Positions 1-6,252 of a stretch of 7,398 nucleotides of DNA are shown here, in pieces. Below the pieces are notes generated by a model. That model did no database searches, had not been told where the DNA came from, and saw only the letters and a program-made list of their open reading frames with translations. Each line of letters opens with the position of its first letter. Position 1 is the first letter of the stretch. Source of the stretch: Planctomycetota bacterium (GTDB lineage Bacteria > Planctomycetota > Planctomycetia > Isosphaerales > Isosphaeraceae); NCBI GenBank assembly GCA_021807585.1, contig JAKBCQ010000111.1, forward strand, positions 1-7,398. Direction: 5' to 3'. The position numbers were made by a program, and so were the translations under genes.

Positions 1-26
1 AAAACAAAAATCGGAACCCGCCTCAT
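1..26 (-). CDS. Possible start of a gene leaving the left edge (partial)
   Basis: An ATG at 26-24 on the minus strand is preceded by GGAG (38-35) with an 8-nt spacer, a good ribosome binding site geometry. The eight readable codons give MRRVPIFV, a basic then hydrophobic opening that would fit a signal peptide or first membrane helix. Only this much is inside the window, so the product cannot be named. It lies on the same strand as the cytochrome/DUF1552/ankyrin operon but more than 300 nt after it, behind an AT-rich stretch, so it probably has its own promoter. It could equally be a chance start codon. Confidence 0.35.
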
Positions 27-74
27 AATCCCGTCTCCGTTCGGGGCGCAAAGCCCGCCTCGTGAACCCAAAAT

Positions 75-329
75 TCAAGAATATCTACAAAAATATGAAA
101 CAAAATCAAAACGAATTACGATCGGTATCGGACGATAGAGATCGCGCGGCTCACCCCCTCGGTCCGCGGCTTTTGTCTCATAAATCTCCTCGCAAACGCG
201 GAAGAACTTCGCGGGTGCGCCAAGATCGATTTCAATATACGCCGCGCCGTTTCCCTCCGCCACGTACGAGAGGTTTCCAGAAACGTCGCCGTCGCGGCCT
301 TCGAACGCGCGGATATCGGATGAGTTCAA
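75..329 (-). pseudogene. Probable gene remnant with a discoidin-like stretch
   Basis: An open frame of 84 codons begins at a TTG directly after an in-frame TAA and has no ribosome binding site. It starts 44 nt after the ankyrin gene stops. From about 320 to 140 it has protein-like composition and GC-rich third positions. Its centre (AAYIEIDLGAPAKFFRVCEE, about 242-183) resembles the beta-strand core of F5/8 type C (discoidin-like) modules, such as those at the C-terminus of some GH29 alpha-L-fucosidases, where a stretch like xxLEVDLGxPxxFxRVxLxE occurs. The last 20 or so codons run into AT-rich, non-coding-looking sequence. Without a proper start or full domain it is more likely a leftover piece than a working gene. 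The similarity is from memory of the family and is weak; a small real hypothetical gene is the alternative. Confidence 0.3.
82..109 (-). promoter_or_regulatory. Weak candidate promoter for the left-edge gene
   Basis: On the minus strand TTGATT (109-104) and TAGATA (87-82) are separated by 16 nt in a distinctly AT-rich stretch (about 75-120) inside otherwise GC-rich DNA. Matches to the sigma-70 boxes are 4/6 and 3/6 only. The placement, about 55-60 nt before the ATG at 26, is what makes it worth noting. Confidence 0.2.
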
Positions 330-373
330 TTAACTGAATGTTTATTCAAGTACGATTCGTCTTCGTTCCGGGC

Positions 374-1912
374 TTAAGGATCGCTGTTCTTGAAGCGGGT
401 CTCCGCGCGGTTTTGGGAGGCCGAAGCGTCGAGCGCCGAACGAAGAGACGCAAGCGTTTCGGGTGCGGGCTTGAAATTGCCGGGCCTGTGTCCCTCGGCG
501 ATCGCGATCGGAGTCCAACCATATTTATTCTTATGATTCCAAACTGATACTTTTGCGCCTTTATCCGAGAGTAATTTCACCACCTGTGGAAAGCTTTTGT
601 AAGCCGCTCCGTGCATGGCGGTTTCGCCGTTGTCGTCGATCGCGTCGAGTTCGCCGCCGAGTTCGATCGCGAGCGTTACGGCCTCGAGCGCCTCGGGTTC
701 GGTCCCCGCTTCTTCGCCTGGGGCGAGACAGCCGAGCCCCGCTGCGGCCATGAGCGGCGTACTATGATCGACGTTGGGCAAGAGCGGATCGGCGCCGAGT
801 TTCACGAGTTTGCGCATGTAAGCGACGTCGGCGGTCATCGACGCGAGTAAGAATGGAGTCGCCCCCGCTCGATTGAGCACTCCGCGTCCCTTCGATCCCC
901 GCTCGAGACGCAGGTTCACGTCGGCGCCGTGTTCCACAAGTTTATGGACAAATTCGAGACTCGTCATATTTCCAGAGCCGGCGGGCGCCGCGACGCCGTC
1001 GTCGCCGTCGCCCCGGTTCGGCTTGCGGACCCATGTTAACGTGTGCAATGGAGCGAAGCCCGATCGTTGGTCGTTGGGATCGGCGCCGGCTTCCAGCAGG
1101 ACGACCGCGAGCTCGAAATGACCGTTTTCGACCGCCATGATCAAAGGTGAAGTCCCCGTTTCGGGAGACTTGCCCGAAGCCTTCCGCGATCCGATCGCCT
1201 GATTGACGTCGGCGCCCGCTTTGAGCAAAACTCGTACGACGTTTGTCTTCCCTTCGCGCACCGCGAAGAGCAGGGGGGTGAACCCCGATTTCAACGGCGT
1301 CCGAAAATCGGCGCCGGCTTGGATCAGCGTTTCAACGACTTCGGCGTGCCCCTCGTCCGCGGCCCAGATCAGAGCCGTCTGGCCCCGCCGTTCTTTGGCG
1401 TCGACTTCCGCTCCGCGAGATAAAAGCGCTTTCACACAACCAAGCTTTCCCGTGCGCGCCGCGGTCATCAACGCCGTTTCGCCGCCGCGGAGCTTCGTGT
1501 TCGGATCGGCGCCCGCCCCAAGCAACAGCTCGACGAGCGACTCGTCGCCGTTCGCACACGCCAAAGAGAGGGGCGTCGCGCCGTATCGATTCGAAATACG
1601 AACATCCGCCTTGGCGTCGATCAACAGCTTCGCGGTCTCGAGATCGTCGCGATACGCGGCCCAGTGGAGCGCCGTCATCCCGTCGACCTGAGCCTGATTC
1701 GGATCGGTACGCCGCTCGATCAGTTCGCGCACGGTCGCCCGATCCGACCGCTCGGCGGCGTCGGCGAGCGGCGCGTCGGCGCGCGCGGCGAGCGAGCCGA
1801 TCGACGCGATCCAAACGACCGCAAGCGAACCCGCGACGCACCGATTGCGCCGCATCGTGATCATGTTCTTCATAATTGAATGATTAAACATGCGATGATA
1901 TTCATGCCTCAT
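374..1912 (-). CDS. Exported ankyrin-repeat protein
   Basis: The 512-residue product is almost entirely ankyrin repeats, a fold that binds other proteins; it has no visible catalytic motif. About eleven repeats follow from residue 48 to 490, with classic cores such as GMTALHWAA (78), GATPLSLAC (111), GETALMTAA (144), GQTALIWAA (177), GFTPLLFAV (210) and GETAMHGAA (429), and helix ends of the type LLxAGADPN. Repeats 8 and 10 carry insertions (about 294-316 and 395-406). A signal peptide is visible: MRRNR (20-24), a hydrophobic core to about 43, then a possible cut after ARA or ADA (44-47), so it should act outside the cytoplasm. The ATG at 1912 overlaps the DUF1552 stop (ATGA), which favours coupled translation; ATGs at 1873 (residue 14) and 1855 (residue 20) would give a more usual signal peptide length, and none has a clear Shine-Dalgarno. 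Exported ankyrin proteins often follow DUF1592/DUF1552 genes in Planctomycetes and relatives, so a scaffold or partner role for them is inferred. Confidence 0.9.
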   Translation of the reverse strand: MRHEYHRMFNHSIMKNMITMRRNRCVAGSLAVVWIASIGSLAARADAPLADAAERSDRATVRELIERRTDPNQAQVDGMTALHWAAYRDDLETAKLLIDAKADVRISNRYGATPLSLACANGDESLVELLLGAGADPNTKLRGGETALMTAARTGKLGCVKALLSRGAEVDAKERRGQTALIWAADEGHAEVVETLIQAGADFRTPLKSGFTPLLFAVREGKTNVVRVLLKAGADVNQAIGSRKASGKSPETGTSPLIMAVENGHFELAVVLLEAGADPNDQRSGFAPLHTLTWVRKPNRGDGDDGVAAPAGSGNMTSLEFVHKLVEHGADVNLRLERGSKGRGVLNRAGATPFLLASMTADVAYMRKLVKLGADPLLPNVDHSTPLMAAAGLGCLAPGEEAGTEPEALEAVTLAIELGGELDAIDDNGETAMHGAAYKSFPQVVKLLSDKGAKVSVWNHKNKYGWTPIAIAEGHRPGNFKPAPETLASLRSALDASASQNRAETRFKNSDP

Positions 1913-3258
1913 AATGCAAGCGGTTCCAGCAGTTCGTCGACCTTTCCCGCGCTGTCGGCGAACGAATCGATCTTCACGCCGACCTTGTCGAGCAACGTGA
2001 GGTGAAGATTGGCGAGCGGGGTCGGCTTTTGGTAGCGGACGTGCCTGCCGCCGCGCATCTCGCCCGCGGCGCCCCCCGCGACGACGATCGGTAAGTTCAC
2101 ATGATCATGTACGTTCGGATTCCCCATGCCGCTGCCGTAAAGGTAAAGCGAATGATCGAGCAGCGATCCGTTCCCTTCGCGAGTCGCCTTCAACTTGGCG
2201 AGAAATTCGGCGAATAGCGAGATATGGAATTGATTGATCTTCGCGACCCGCGCGATCTTGGCGGGATCGTCGCCGTGGTGCGTCAGCGGGTGGTGCGGAT
2301 CGGGGACGCCGATCTCGGGATACGTCCGTCCGCTCGTCTCGCGCGCCAACTGGAACGTGATCACCCGCGTCACGTCTCCTTGTAACGCCAGCACCTGAAG
2401 ATCAAACATCAACCGCGCGTGATCGGCGTACGAGGCGGGAACGCCGACGGGACGATCGAGATCGGGAAGAGCGTCGTCTTTGGCGGCGGCCTCGGCGCGC
2501 TCGATGCGGCGTTCGACCTCGCGCACCGCGTCGAGATAAAGCGCGACCCGCGCTCGGTCCGCGGCGCCGAGCCTCGTTTTAAGCCGCGCAAGCTCGTCGC
2601 CGACCGAATCGAGCAGGCTCCCCCGTTTCCGCAGCGCCGCGCGACGTTCCGAGGCGCTTCCTCCTTCGCCGAACAGCCGCTCGAAAACAATCCGCGGGTG
2701 CGCCTCCGAGGGCAAGGGAGTCGTCGGCGACGACCATGAAAGATTGTTCTGATAAACACACGCATAGCCGTTATCGCATTGCCCGACGATCGAAAGCAAA
2801 TCCATCGAGATCTCGAGCGAGGGGAGGGGGGTGTCGCGACCGATCGATTGCGCCGCGATCTGATCGACCGTCGTCCCCAGGTAATAATCGGTGCTCTCGG
2901 TCAATTTGGCGCGGGCCGCGCTGAGGAACGCGGCGTTCGAAGTCGCGTGAGTGCCGGGATACGCATTCTTGAGTTCGAGATTATCGATGACCGTGATATG
3001 TTTCTTGACCGGCGCAAGCGGACTCAAAATCGGCGAAAGTTCGTCGAGCGAATCGCCCCCTTGAGGCGTCCAGCGCGATCGATCGCATCCCATCGGAATA
3101 TAGACAAATCCCAGTCGACGCAGCGCGGCGGGATTCGCCGGGGTATCGGCGAGCGCGGTCATCGCCGGAACCATCGCGTCCAAAAGGGGCAACGCGAGAG
3201 TCGTTCCCAAACCCCTCAAAAACGTCCGTCTCGGCAGCCCCTTCTTCATGACGATCAT
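1909..3258 (-). CDS. DUF1552 family protein with Tat signal
   Basis: The 449-residue product has the usual length and motifs of DUF1552 proteins, whose biochemical role is not established. A twin-arginine signal is clear at the N-terminus: PRRTFLRGLG (residues 9-18), a hydrophobic stretch and a likely cut after ALA near 37, so it is probably exported folded. Family-typical stretches are FVYIPMGC soon after the signal, DYYLGTTVDQIAA, the histidine-rich HHPLTHHGDD, and YGSGMGN (374-380) followed by HDHVNLPIVVAGG (384-396). The His/Asp clusters suggest metal binding (inference). The frame is open upstream to 3375, but the ATG at 3258 is chosen because GAGGAG stands 6 nt before it, the Tat motif follows directly, and it forms an ATGA overlap with the stop of the upstream DUF1592 gene. 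A second ATG at 3249 is possible. It is the middle gene of a three-gene operon. Confidence 0.93.
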   Translation of the reverse strand: MIVMKKGLPRRTFLRGLGTTLALPLLDAMVPAMTALADTPANPAALRRLGFVYIPMGCDRSRWTPQGGDSLDELSPILSPLAPVKKHITVIDNLELKNAYPGTHATSNAAFLSAARAKLTESTDYYLGTTVDQIAAQSIGRDTPLPSLEISMDLLSIVGQCDNGYACVYQNNLSWSSPTTPLPSEAHPRIVFERLFGEGGSASERRAALRKRGSLLDSVGDELARLKTRLGAADRARVALYLDAVREVERRIERAEAAAKDDALPDLDRPVGVPASYADHARLMFDLQVLALQGDVTRVITFQLARETSGRTYPEIGVPDPHHPLTHHGDDPAKIARVAKINQFHISLFAEFLAKLKATREGNGSLLDHSLYLYGSGMGNPNVHDHVNLPIVVAGGAAGEMRGGRHVRYQKPTPLANLHLTLLDKVGVKIDSFADSAGKVDELLEPLAL

Positions 3259-5663
3259 TCGGATCTCCTCATTTGAAACGGCGTGCTCGCGGCGATTCCC
3301 GTGATCAACGACGAAAACCGATAACGATCGGCCGACGCGTCTCGGACGATCTTGCGGATCGCCGGCGCGTCGCACGATTCAACACCTCGGCCAAGTGCGA
3401 ACGTGAGCAGTTTTTCCGTCAAAGTCGACGCGAAAATCTCGGGACGTTTCATCAAAGCGGCTTCCAGCCCGTCGATTCCGTCGAACACGCTGCCGTCGGG
3501 AAGCCCTCCCGATGCGTCGACGCGCTTCCCCTCCTCGAACGCTCGACCGCGCCCGACCGCGTCGAATTGCTCGAGCGTGAAACCGACGGGATCCATCAAT
3601 TGATGACAACCCGCGCACGCGATATTGCGCCGGTGCTCGGCGAGCCGCTCTCGAACCGAAAGCGACGACGAGACGGTGTTGTCTTTGAGCGCGGGAACGT
3701 TCGCGGGAGGGGGGGGCGGCGGCGAACCAAGAAGATTGTCAAGAATCCACTTGCCGCGAATCACCGGCGAAGTTCGCGTCGCGTATGACGTCACCGTCAG
3801 CACGCTCCCCTGCCGCAACAATCCACCCCGACCAAATTCGCCCGCCCGATCGACCCGCCGGTATCGATCGCCGTAAACGTGCGGGATCGCGTAGTGCCGA
3901 GCCGATCGCTCGTTCAAATACGCATGATCCGATTTTAATAGCGAGAGTATGCTGAGATCCTCATGTATCATAGTTTCAAACATCAGCTCAGTTTCACGAC
4001 GGAACGCGCTTCGGAGGTTGTCGTCGAAATCGGGAAAGAGGCGCAAATCGGGTGTGATCGATTCGAGATTGCGCAGGTGCAGCCATTGAGAGGCGAAGTT
4101 CGACACCAAACTTGACGATCGATGATCGGCGAGCATGCGTCGAACCTGACGTTCGAGAACCTCGGGCCGGCTCAATTCGCGCCTTGACGCGAGATCAAGC
4201 AGCTCGTCGTCGGGAATTCCGCTCCAGATGAAAAACGAAAGCCGCGAAGCGAGCTCAAAATCGCCGATGCGATACGCCGTGCGGGGCGCGATTCCAGGCG
4301 GATCGACTTCGATCCGAAAGAGGAAATTGGGATTCACGAGCACGGCGCTCAACGCGGCCTCGATCCCCGCCTCAAAATCGCCGCCGGGCTCGGTTCGCGC
4401 CTTGCGATAAAACGCGAGCGGCGTTTGAAGGTCGTCGTCGGTCACGTCCCGCCGATACGCACGCCGCGTTAAAGCCGATAAGACGACCTCGGCGCACGCG
4501 TCTTCGTCTTCGCGCGATCGGGGTGATTTGACGAATATTCGCCGCCGGCTCGGCGTGTCGCCGGGGCCTGAATCGTGATACGGCCCCGTGATCGACGTCT
4601 GATAAAGCGCCGGGGTGAGTCGTGGATGCCGATGAAAGTTGTAATGCGCTTGATACGGTTGACGCTTGGTTTCAAGCACCGACGACGGATTTTTGACGAA
4701 CGTCACGCCGATCTGATGCGGCCCCGCCTTGACCTTCGTACGAGTTTTGAGCGCGGCGTCGGCGGTCGCGTGATCCTTTTCGGCTTTGGGAGGATTCACG
4801 GTGAATCGCGCAACCTCGACGCGATCGATCAAAACGACGACCTCGTGCGGCTCGGTCAAACCTTCGATATGTTCGTTACGATCTCGCGCCAAACGGACCT
4901 CGATATCATAATCTCCGTCACGTGGAAATGTGTACGGAATCAACGCTCCGCCGCGCGTACCGAGCGGAAGCCCCTCGACGTGTTCTTCCTGGGTGAGATC
5001 GGGGCGAACGCGGAACGTTTCTCCTCCTGGAGACTTGCCCGGCCGACCGAGCGCGAGCCGGCTGATTGTCCGCGCCGCCGTGATATAGCGTTCGAGCGAA
5101 GTCGGCGTCAGATCGCCAACCGTAACGTTGTCGAATCCATGACTCGATTCGTCGGCGGGCAAGAGCGCTGAAGCGTCGATATCCAGAGCGAGCAGATCGC
5201 GGACGGCGTTTTGGTACTCGGTCCGGTTGAGCCTGCGGAGCGTATCGGTGCGGCCGGGATCGGGACGCTCCGCGGCCGACCGATCGAGCGCGGTCGTCAA
5301 TGTGTTGATGAATGTATCGTAATCGCGTCGTTTGGGTCGGATCGCCTCGAACGGAGGCATTTGACGCGCGACAACCTTGCGCACAACCTTTTCCCAAACG
5401 TTCGCATGACGATCCAGGCTCTCGGGGTCGATCGAATCAAGGTCCAATCCCCCCGTTTTGTCATCGGCGTTGTGGCACTCGACACAATAGACGCGGACGA
5501 ACCGCGCGATCGTTTCGCGCTCGGCCCCGCCGAGCCCCGATGCGTGAAAAACGGCTTGATCTTGTGCCGAACCGATCGAAGAGATAGCGGCGAACACGAC
5601 CGCGATCGTCGCCGCGAAGCGGATGGATTTTCGACAATGATGGAAAAATCGAGGCTTCAACAT
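3255..5663 (-). CDS. DUF1592/DUF1588 diheme cytochrome c-like protein
   Basis: The 802-residue product has the planctomycete multi-domain order DUF1587, DUF1595, DUF1592, DUF1588, DUF1585 (Pfam PSD3, PSD5, PSD4, PSCyt3, PSD2). Seen in order: a Sec signal peptide (basic residues, hydrophobic core, end near IGSAQ at residue 33); a cytochrome c-like segment with heme site CVECH (60-64); DUF1587 (about 141-206, LRRLNRTEYQNAVRDLL); a beta-rich insert (about 236-361) resembling a carbohydrate-binding module; DUF1595 (386-451, ending VNPNFLFR); DUF1592 (463-591, RLSFFIWSGIPDDELL); DUF1588 (611-711, with TSPVIRGKWIL, a proline run and second heme site CAGCH at 683-687); DUF1585 (716-791, FALGRGVESCD). 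It is probably a periplasmic or surface diheme electron-transfer protein or oxidase; the substrate is unknown. The ATG at 5663 is chosen over the open frame start at 5810 because AAGAGG lies 5 nt upstream and the signal peptide follows. First gene of the operon. Confidence 0.94.
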   Translation of the reverse strand: MLKPRFFHHCRKSIRFAATIAVVFAAISSIGSAQDQAVFHASGLGGAERETIARFVRVYCVECHNADDKTGGLDLDSIDPESLDRHANVWEKVVRKVVARQMPPFEAIRPKRRDYDTFINTLTTALDRSAAERPDPGRTDTLRRLNRTEYQNAVRDLLALDIDASALLPADESSHGFDNVTVGDLTPTSLERYITAARTISRLALGRPGKSPGGETFRVRPDLTQEEHVEGLPLGTRGGALIPYTFPRDGDYDIEVRLARDRNEHIEGLTEPHEVVVLIDRVEVARFTVNPPKAEKDHATADAALKTRTKVKAGPHQIGVTFVKNPSSVLETKRQPYQAHYNFHRHPRLTPALYQTSITGPYHDSGPGDTPSRRRIFVKSPRSREDEDACAEVVLSALTRRAYRRDVTDDDLQTPLAFYRKARTEPGGDFEAGIEAALSAVLVNPNFLFRIEVDPPGIAPRTAYRIGDFELASRLSFFIWSGIPDDELLDLASRRELSRPEVLERQVRRMLADHRSSSLVSNFASQWLHLRNLESITPDLRLFPDFDDNLRSAFRRETELMFETMIHEDLSILSLLKSDHAYLNERSARHYAIPHVYGDRYRRVDRAGEFGRGGLLRQGSVLTVTSYATRTSPVIRGKWILDNLLGSPPPPPPANVPALKDNTVSSSLSVRERLAEHRRNIACAGCHQLMDPVGFTLEQFDAVGRGRAFEEGKRVDASGGLPDGSVFDGIDGLEAALMKRPEIFASTLTEKLLTFALGRGVESCDAPAIRKIVRDASADRYRFSSLITGIAASTPFQMRRSE
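3265..3270 (-). promoter_or_regulatory. Ribosome binding site fixing the DUF1552 start
   Basis: GAGGAG lies 6 nt before the ATG at 3258, inside the last codons of the DUF1592 gene. It decides against the much longer open frame that begins at 3375. Confidence 0.8.
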
Positions 5664-5668
5664 CAACG

Positions 5669-5674
5669 CCTCTT
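5669..5674 (-). promoter_or_regulatory. Ribosome binding site fixing the DUF1592 start
   Basis: AAGAGG with a 5-nt spacer precedes the ATG at 5663 (minus strand). With the signal peptide directly behind this ATG, it argues against the 49-codon N-terminal extension that stays open to 5810. Confidence 0.75.
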
Positions 5675-5813
5675 GAATGAAACTCGGCGCCGCCGCGCTT
5701 CCCCGTTTCAGGAAGGATAACATTGATTGTATCAGCGTGGGGCGCGATGCGAAAGGTTTTTCGGCCAAGCGACTTTCCCGACCCCATCCGGAAGTCATAC
5801 AATCATTCAAAAT

Positions 5814-5842
5814 ACATTACAATATTTTAATAATTCATCCAA
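5814..5842 (-). promoter_or_regulatory. Candidate promoter of the DUF1592-DUF1552-ankyrin operon
   Basis: Within the AT-rich core of the divergent region, TTGGAT (5842-5837) and TAATGT (5819-5814) on the minus strand are 17 nt apart, which would start transcription about 145 nt before the DUF1592 ATG. An alternative -10 box, TAAAAT (5829-5824), matches better but has no partner box. The location is right for the operon; the exact boxes are uncertain. Confidence 0.28.
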
Positions 5843-5861
5843 TTGGTTTACGATTCGGTCG

Positions 5862-5890
5862 TTGCATTTTCGACATACTTTTAAGAGAAT
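5862..5890 (+). promoter_or_regulatory. Candidate promoter of the small membrane protein gene
   Basis: TTGCAT (5862-5867) and GAGAAT (5885-5890) are 17 nt apart on the plus strand, each matching the consensus at 4 of 6 positions. The start point would fall just before the dyad at 5905-5925, leaving a leader of about 125 nt. The stretch 5664-6020 holds no gene I can support; it is the shared control region of two divergent units. Confidence 0.22.
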
Positions 5891-5904
5891 AGCTCCAACA
5901 TCGA

Positions 5905-5925
5905 CGACTTCAATTCTTGAAGTCG
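5905..5925. repeat. Perfect 9-bp inverted repeat
   Basis: CGACTTCAA and TTGAAGTCG are separated by the 3 nt TTC, giving 21 bp of perfect dyad in the leader of the small plus-strand gene. No T-run follows on either strand, so it does not look like an intrinsic terminator. A regulator binding site or an RNA hairpin in the leader are both possible. Confidence 0.6.
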
Positions 5926-5978
5926 GACGATTGATGCGCAATGATCGCATTTGGTTTAAGGAGATCGCTTCGCTTTTT

Positions 5979-6005
5979 GATTCGCGAATCGCTTCGAGCT
6001 CGAAG
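5979..6005. repeat. Two adjacent perfect palindromes before the small gene
   Basis: GATTCGCGAATC (5979-5990, 12 bp) and CTTCGAGCTCGAAG (5992-6005, 14 bp) are perfect palindromes one nucleotide apart, ending 3 nt before the ribosome binding site of the 6021 gene. If folded in RNA the second could influence access to that site. They may instead be operators, or partly chance in GC-rich DNA rich in TCGA-type words. Confidence 0.5.
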
Positions 6006-6008
6006 TTC

Positions 6009-6013
6009 AAGGA
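6009..6013 (+). promoter_or_regulatory. Ribosome binding site selecting a GTG start
   Basis: AAGGA stands 7 nt before the GTG at 6021. It selects that codon over upstream ATGs in the same frame (5727, 5934), whose predicted protein sequence does not look real. Confidence 0.65.
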
Positions 6014-6020
6014 ATTTTCC

Positions 6021-6221
6021 GTGAAAGCATATCTTATTATCACAGGCTCTCTCTTCGGTTTGATCGCGCTGATGCACGCGTGGCGATCGATCGTCGATCG
6101 GGGTCGTTTGGCGACCGAGCCCGTCCCATATTTGTTGGAGTCGTCGCTCGGGCTCGTCGCCGCTGCGCTTTCGATCTGGGCGTGGCGGCTGACGCTCACG
6201 AAAGTTCGCAAATCGGAATGA
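6021..6221 (+). CDS. Small two-helix membrane protein, function unknown
   Basis: The 66-residue product begins MKAYLIITGSLFGLIALMHA and has two hydrophobic segments, about residues 4-20 and 42-57, joined by a short loop with WRSIVDRGRLATEP, and ends in a basic tail (LTKVRKSE). It is expected to be an inner-membrane hairpin. I do not recognise a named domain; similar short proteins with an N-terminal KAYLI-type start are, as far as I recall, common hypothetical genes in Planctomycetes. The frame is open from 5727, but the extension is low-complexity and reads through the dyads, while AAGGA plus GTG marks this start. It is divergent from the DUF1592 operon and converges with the DUF4276 gene, leaving 31 nt between stops with no evident terminator. 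Gene reality is fairly likely, function unknown. Confidence 0.65.
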   Translation: MKAYLIITGSLFGLIALMHAWRSIVDRGRLATEPVPYLLESSLGLVAAALSIWAWRLTLTKVRKSE

Positions 6222-6252
6222 CGAATCAAACTCGAGCGGTCCGTGATAGCCG

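Noticed and set aside
42..57. Short GC hairpin (CGGG...CCCG) as a terminator
   Set aside because: Only a 4-bp stem and no T-run directly after it on either strand.
1332..1841. 169-codon minus-strand open frame inside the ankyrin gene
   Set aside because: Its translation is extremely arginine-rich and it is the out-of-frame shadow of the ankyrin repeats.
2779..3276. 165-codon plus-strand open frame
   Set aside because: Antisense to the DUF1552 gene; arginine-rich, no ribosome binding site or recognisable motif.
3259..3375. 39-codon N-terminal extension of the DUF1552 protein
   Set aside because: It overlaps the DUF1592 coding end, precedes the Tat motif and is Arg-rich; GAGGAG points to the ATG at 3258.
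4575..5171. 198-codon plus-strand open frame
   Set aside because: Antisense to the well supported DUF1592 gene, with biased Arg/Asp/Ile composition and no domain.
5664..5810. 49-codon N-terminal extension of the DUF1592 protein
   Set aside because: The ribosome binding site and signal peptide place the start at 5663; the extension would bury the signal peptide.
6222..6252. Shared terminator between the convergent genes
   Set aside because: I see no stable inverted repeat followed by T in these 31 nt.
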